This document shows, in pieces, positions 60,516 to 64,000 of a DNA stretch of 64,000 bases. Every line of letters begins with the position of its first letter. Position 1 is the first letter of the stretch. Location: NCBI RefSeq assembly GCF_010015445.1, contig NC_053114.1, positions 20,239,724 to 20,303,723 on the forward strand, in the 5' to 3' direction. Below the pieces are notes generated by a model that did not search any database, had not been told where the DNA came from, and was given only the letters and a program-made list of their open reading frames with translations. Position numbers and translations under genes: made by a program. Origin of the DNA: Perca fluviatilis. Taxonomy: Eukaryota > Chordata > Actinopteri > Perciformes > Percidae.

Positions 60516-62466
60516 AACAGTGCTTATACTGCACTGTAAGTTTTATTCTTGTCTTTTAATGTTTTTTTAAATTGTTTTTAATTGTTTCGGACTGCTCTTT
60601 CATGTTTTATGTAAAGCACTTTGAATTGCCCTGTTGCTGAAATGTGCTATATAAATAAAGCTGCCTTGCCTTGCCTTGCCTTCACAGAAGACCTCCAGGA
60701 CTACCAGCGGTACCATGAGGGCAGCTGCCCCACTTCCAAGCAGCTGGAAAATGCACAGACCAATGTGTCGAGTGTCAGGTCTTTTATATTTTACCTGGCA
60801 AAGGGACAGACTGTATTGTTCAGCTGGCTATTTTAAAGGAAGATTGATGGCATCCAAAAGTAAGTGTGACTTTCCATGTGAATTATTGTGAAGTGGTTAT
60901 GACACACACCTGATGTGAAAAGGGACTAACTCAAAACCCATGTTTCTGCAGATACACAGCCCACCTCCAGTCCGTAGGCAAGACCATCACAACGGCACAT
61001 TTCTAACAGAAAAATTCAAATACAATTGAAACTGCCTGCCCAGTCTCACCTGACTGCGATGGATGTGGTGAGCGTGCTGCGCCCCGTCACAAAGTGCATC
61101 ACAGACACAACCAGGAATGTTGTCCTGCACCAGCTGGCAGTGAAAAGCCACAAGAAGGCCAGGATAATATCCTGCGAAGACCTGAAGCGGTGTCAGGAGG
61201 GGGCCACACTGAGGATCCCAGAGCTGCTGGGTAGTGTGCATCCCTCTTTCCAAAATAGTGAAAATAGTCCCATCTCCAACAGAAGTCTGCCGTGCATAGT
61301 GATGTGTCCTTGTTTGTGTATGTTTCTTACCCTTAGTGTGCTGAAATATTGCCCGGGGGTACTCGGTATCCTCCGGGTTTGCGAGGTCAAAGAGGCCGCA
61401 GAGGCGCACAGGCCTGGCGATTAGGGTTTTGTGATCTCTGTAAGTATAAAAATCTGTGTCCTGTTGTCAGTGCTTGTGAGTCTGTTTTTGTTAATGTTTC
61501 CTCTGAAAGAGTCCGTCCGTTTTCTGTGTATTGCAGATCAGGGAACACAAGACTAACAAGTCCTTTGGGGTGGCCCAAATGTTCTTAGAGACTGACGAGT
61601 TTCGATGGCTGGAGAGGTGGCTGCAGCTACGGGTGGCCAGCAAGCCACCGAACCAGCTGGTTTTCTTCAAGGCTGGGAAGGGCCCATGCTAAAACTTCTT
61701 TCACCACCTGCAGGTAGCGTGGGCGGAGATCCGCCTTAAAGGGTCCCCAAACTTCACTGACCTGAGGACTGCTGTGTCTGCTCATGTAAGTTCTCCTCAG
61801 TCACTTCTCTGTTCATGCTGGATTTCATTAAAACTCTGCTGGCTTAACTAACCGTAGCAATCTTTTCTCTCCTACTGTTTTAAGGTCAAGAACAACCTTC
61901 TGTCGGGCAGCAGAAGATGGTGGCCACCTTTTATGTGCCACAACATGGCCACCGCTGACTGCTTCTACGCCCTCAGCCTGAACGTGGCCCAGTCAAAGAG
62001 GATGAGGGAGCATTTCCGCTAAGCCCTGACCCACACCGTGCCATCTCCGGAGTCACCAGAAGCCTCCTCCTCCTCCACCACCACCAGGAAGAGGTCATGC
62101 AAGCCTGAGTCCTCCTCCAGTTCCAAGACAAAACCCCTGCCCCCTACCAGGAGTCAGGGACCTCAGGACATGGAGGAGGAGAGGGAGTTTATGGCGAGGC
62201 TGCAAAATGTAAGTAAAACTCTAAGATATGTACTTTAAAAACTCAGTCTGTTACACCAGACCTCACTCTGTGTTTTGCGTTTGTGTTTCCTCAACAGACA
62301 CCAGAGAAGGCCCGAGAAGTCTCGCGAACACGCCAGTGTGCTTCAACCTAACTTGTGTGGTGGGAAACGTCTTCAGCCACACGGGAATCACCGGAAAATA
62401 AGTTTTGTTTTTAATACTTTGCTTTTGTATGAGCTGGATTATACAGTACATCTACCAAACATTATG

Positions 62467-62472
62467 AATAAA
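62467..62472 (+). promoter_or_regulatory. Polyadenylation signal of the recombinase-like gene
   Basis: AATAAA lies 116 bp after the predicted stop codon, in an AT-rich 3' UTR. Position and orientation fit, but there is no transcript evidence. Confidence 0.4.
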
Positions 62473-62529
62473 ACAACATGGATATTCCATTACTATGGGT
62501 TCTTACCGACATTTCAGGACCATTTATGA

Positions 62530-63050
62530 CGGGTCGGGATATTGCCATCCTTGTGTAACCCAGACTAAAAGGTACACAGGCACAGATTCACAAGGGAGTG
62601 GAGGGGGGCATTTTATAGCATTTTGATAAGATGCATAGTGATATTAATCAAATACAGTAATGCACAATGCAAAATCTATGGTTTCTATGGGAGAAAAACA
62701 AACATTATGTACATTAGCCATGCCCTACAGGAATTGGGATTTTGTACGTTGATACATTTTGAAACCACTGCACCACTTCAATAAATGATACATGATGTAT
62801 GTTCTAATGTCTAAGTTTTACATAAATTAAATAATTTGCACATATATCTATGTGTATGTTGTCAGTCATTGTACATTTAGGTTGAAACTGAGTGATGCTT
62901 GACATTGAAATTATATCAAAATATGTCAATACAATTTCGACGTAATTTTGACGTCAATGTTTGATGTCATATTGATGTTAAATTGACATCAAATGCCCAC
63001 TGGGAAGTATATATATATAATGTTTTTTCTGAAATTTGGCATACTGGTAT
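62530..63050. other. 3' flank inside the large element, repeat-like part
   Basis: No coding. The part 62915-63005 (gacgtaattttgacgtcaat, gatgtcatattgatgttaaa, then atgcccactggga) looks like the subterminal region of a fish MITE, without a matching second end. Confidence 0.4.
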
Positions 63051-63103
63051 AGTAACCCAAGTTAGGTTATTTTTGACCCAACTCCTGGGTCAAAGAGCCA
63101 GCG

Positions 63104-63288
63104 AAGAGCCCGGATCTCAATCCCATTGAGCACATCTGGGACCTGTTGGATCGGAGGGTAAGGGCGAGAACCATGCCCCCAAGAAATGTCTGGGAACTTG
63201 CAGGTGCCTTGGTGGAAAAGTGGAGTAACATCTTGCAGTAAGAACTGGCAAACCTGGTGCAGTCCATGAGGAGGAGATGCACTGCAGT
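63104..63288 (+). pseudogene. Tc1-like transposase C-terminal fragment
   Basis: The frame encodes KSPDLNPIEHIWDLLDRRV, PPRNVWELAGALVEKWSNI, a stop at LQ*, then ELANLVQSMRRRCTAVY. SPDLNPIEHIWD contains the last catalytic acidic residue of the Tc1/mariner DD34E transposase. The N-terminal DNA-binding and earlier catalytic parts are absent. It sits between two TAACCCAG-type termini. Confidence 0.85.
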
Positions 63289-63290
63289 AT

Positions 63291-63532
63291 ACACTAAAAA
63301 CTCCTGGGTCAAAAATAACCCATAATGGGTTAAAACTCCTGGGTTAAAAAGGGACCAACTAATTTCTGGGTTATTTCAACCCAGAAAATTGGGTTGTTCT
63401 TTTGACCCAGAAGTTGGGTTATTTTAACCAAAGATTTGGGTCAGGTATTTAACCCAGAAGTTGGGTTATATTAACTACACTGTTGGGTTATTTTAACCCA
63501 AGATTTGGGTCAAATATTTAACCCAGAAGTTG
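63291..63532. repeat. TAACCCAG terminal array
   Basis: It starts ACACTAAAAACTCCTGGGTC and consists of about a dozen alternating tgggtta / taaccca units to 63532. It is one terminus of the family without a body, placed between the two Tc1-like pieces. Confidence 0.75.
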
Positions 63533-63812
63533 GTGGCATTATCATGCTGGAGGGTCGTGTCAGGATGAACCTGCAGGAAGGGTGCCACATGAGGGAGGAG
63601 GATGTCTTCCCTGTAACGTTCTGCAACTTTGGATTTTGACCATCTTTTGTTCAGGGACACATTTTTCCATTTCTGTTAGTCACATGTCTGTGAAAAGTTC
63701 AGTTTAGTTCTTAGTAGTTGAATTTTGCTATGTTCATACAAAGTTTTCGCATGTTAAGTTGGCTGAAAATAAAAGCAGTTGAAAATGAGGATGTTTCTTT
63801 TTTTGCTGAGTA
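63533..63812 (-). mobile_element. Tc1-like right end
   Basis: The first 85 bp (tggcattatcatgctggagg, agggaggaggatgtcttccc) are transposase coding sequence read in reverse. The rest is the terminal region (tctgttagtcacatgtctgt, gctgaaaataaaagcagttg) finishing tttctttttttgctgagta with TA. It is an inverted partner of 54645-54780. Confidence 0.7.
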
Positions 63813-63829
63813 TAGTTATTGCACATGGT

Positions 63830-64000
63830 CCTAGCCTGGGGAAAACCCTGATGAACTTCCGGCAAATTTGAGATTTGCTCTGCAAGTCAGTCTGGCCAAG
63901 AGCCCATTCGAGCCAATTTCAAATTTTTCCAAATCGAGGCAACAATCACAAGCGCTGAGGCGGGCTTTACACGATGACGATAGCGCAGCGAGGCAGCCAG
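63830..64000. mobile_element. Start of another DNA transposon (cut by window edge)
   Basis: TAGCCTGGGGAAAACCCTGA followed by ccaatcacaagcgctgaggc and gggctttacacgatgacgat is the beginning of a fish repeat. Its first seven bases match the TAGCCTG terminus at 53609, but the body differs. Nothing beyond the window edge can be assessed. Confidence 0.4.

Larger units (their letters stand above)
58492..60680 (+). mobile_element. L2/CR1-type LINE, 5'-truncated, inserted in the gene's intron
   Basis: It starts mid-reverse-transcriptase and ends in the ccttg pentamer tail (60664-60680). TTCACA stands on both sides (58486-58491 and 60681-60686), a short target duplication. It landed right at the splice acceptor of the recombinase-like gene: the final ca of the duplication plus g form the acceptor cag. 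A minisatellite insertion sits in its 3' UTR. Confidence 0.85.
58242..62351 (+). pseudogene. Tyrosine-recombinase-like multi-exon gene, inactivated
   Basis: Exons by GT-AG sites and phase: 58242-58409 (ends LKFPPSI), 60688-60859 (EDLQDYQRYHEGSCPTSKQL, VRSFIFYLAKG), 60952-61230 (KYTAHLQSVGKTITTAHF; later NVVLHQLAVKSHKKARIISC), 61337-61439 (KYCPGVLGILRVCEVKEA), 61537-61785 (IREHKTNKSFGVAQMFLETD, then FTDLRTAVSAH), 61885-62208 (PFMCHNMATADCFYALSLN), and 62298-62351 (stop). The last exons follow the order of a tyrosine recombinase catalytic domain: a lysine in EHKT, arginine in DLRT, histidine in MCHN and tyrosine in FYAL. The first arginine box (GHRxGV in relatives, from memory) reads KYCPGV here, so that residue is lost. 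Stops in exons 2-6 and a shift in the MCHN exon confirm decay. Such enzymes cut and rejoin DNA through the tyrosine; Crypton transposons use one. An alternative is an unrelated repeat-borne protein. Confidence 0.6.
54781..63096 (+). mobile_element. Large TAACCCAG-ended element carrying a recombinase-like gene
   Basis: The left terminus AAAAACTCCTGGGTTATTTT, followed by about 180 bp of repeated ctgggtta/taaccca, has the same design as the 36-39 kb element. The right side shows agtaacccaagttaggtta and gacccaactcctgggtcaaa at 63052-63094. Between them lie a leader exon ending at 55047 (GCGAG/gtaagc), introns and the exons of a plus-strand gene up to 62351, with a 2-kb TTAA element and a 2.2-kb LINE inserted in introns. 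Removing those leaves about 4.1 kb. Tc1-like fragments flank both sides. The right boundary is imperfect (tcaaagag instead of the expected ACACT end). Confidence 0.55.

Noticed and set aside
60987..61409. 140-codon minus-strand frame
   Set aside because: It is antisense to recombinase-like exons 4 and 5, whose plus-strand reading has splice sites and domain order.

Overview
The window looks like intergenic or intronic DNA of a bony fish, most likely a teleost. I infer this from hAT, TTAA-target and Tc1-like DNA transposons with fish-type ends, 5'-truncated L2/CR1-type LINEs ending in short tandem tails, a tRNA-derived SINE, long CA/TG/CT/TA microsatellites, and multi-exon remnants with GT-AG splice sites. 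I found no intact host gene, rRNA, tRNA or CRISPR. Almost every recognisable coding stretch is a broken piece of a mobile element or a captured fragment.

Layout. 1-14 kb: a hAT end inserted in an L2-like LINE tail, a hAT with an internal SINE, a hAT with a perfect 8-bp target duplication, a long CA repeat beside a perfect palindrome, and a TTAA element enclosing an internally deleted LINE. 14.1-16.0 kb: an inverted-repeat element carrying a rearranged pseudogene of the mitochondrial ribosomal protein gene mrps28. 17-26 kb: small hATs and LINE tails. 26.3-29.2 kb: a Harbinger-like MITE and a dead minus-strand LINE. 31.4-35.1 kb: a hAT with a transposase fragment, then a TTAA element containing a second transposon built of nested inverted repeats. 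36.1-40.7 kb: a hAT interrupted by a 3.5-kb element with TAACCCAG-rich ends that holds exons of a minus-strand cellular-type gene. 43-49 kb: more hATs. 49.9-54.5 kb: a 3.5-kb palindromic transposon, then an element inserted into a copy of its own family.

54.6-63.8 kb is the most interesting part. Outward-facing Tc1-like ends flank TAACCCAG-rich ends. These flank about eight exons of a plus-strand gene whose 3' exons resemble a tyrosine recombinase, with basic K, R, H and Y positions visible. The gene is broken by stop codons, and its introns are invaded by a 2-kb TTAA palindrome and an L2-like LINE. That LINE has two different minisatellites in its 3' UTR. The 36-kb and 54-kb elements share terminal sequence style but carry unrelated gene cassettes.

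Nothing here appears to work as a pathway. The window is a record of nested transposition. Family names rest on remembered sequence features and motifs read by eye; no database search was possible.
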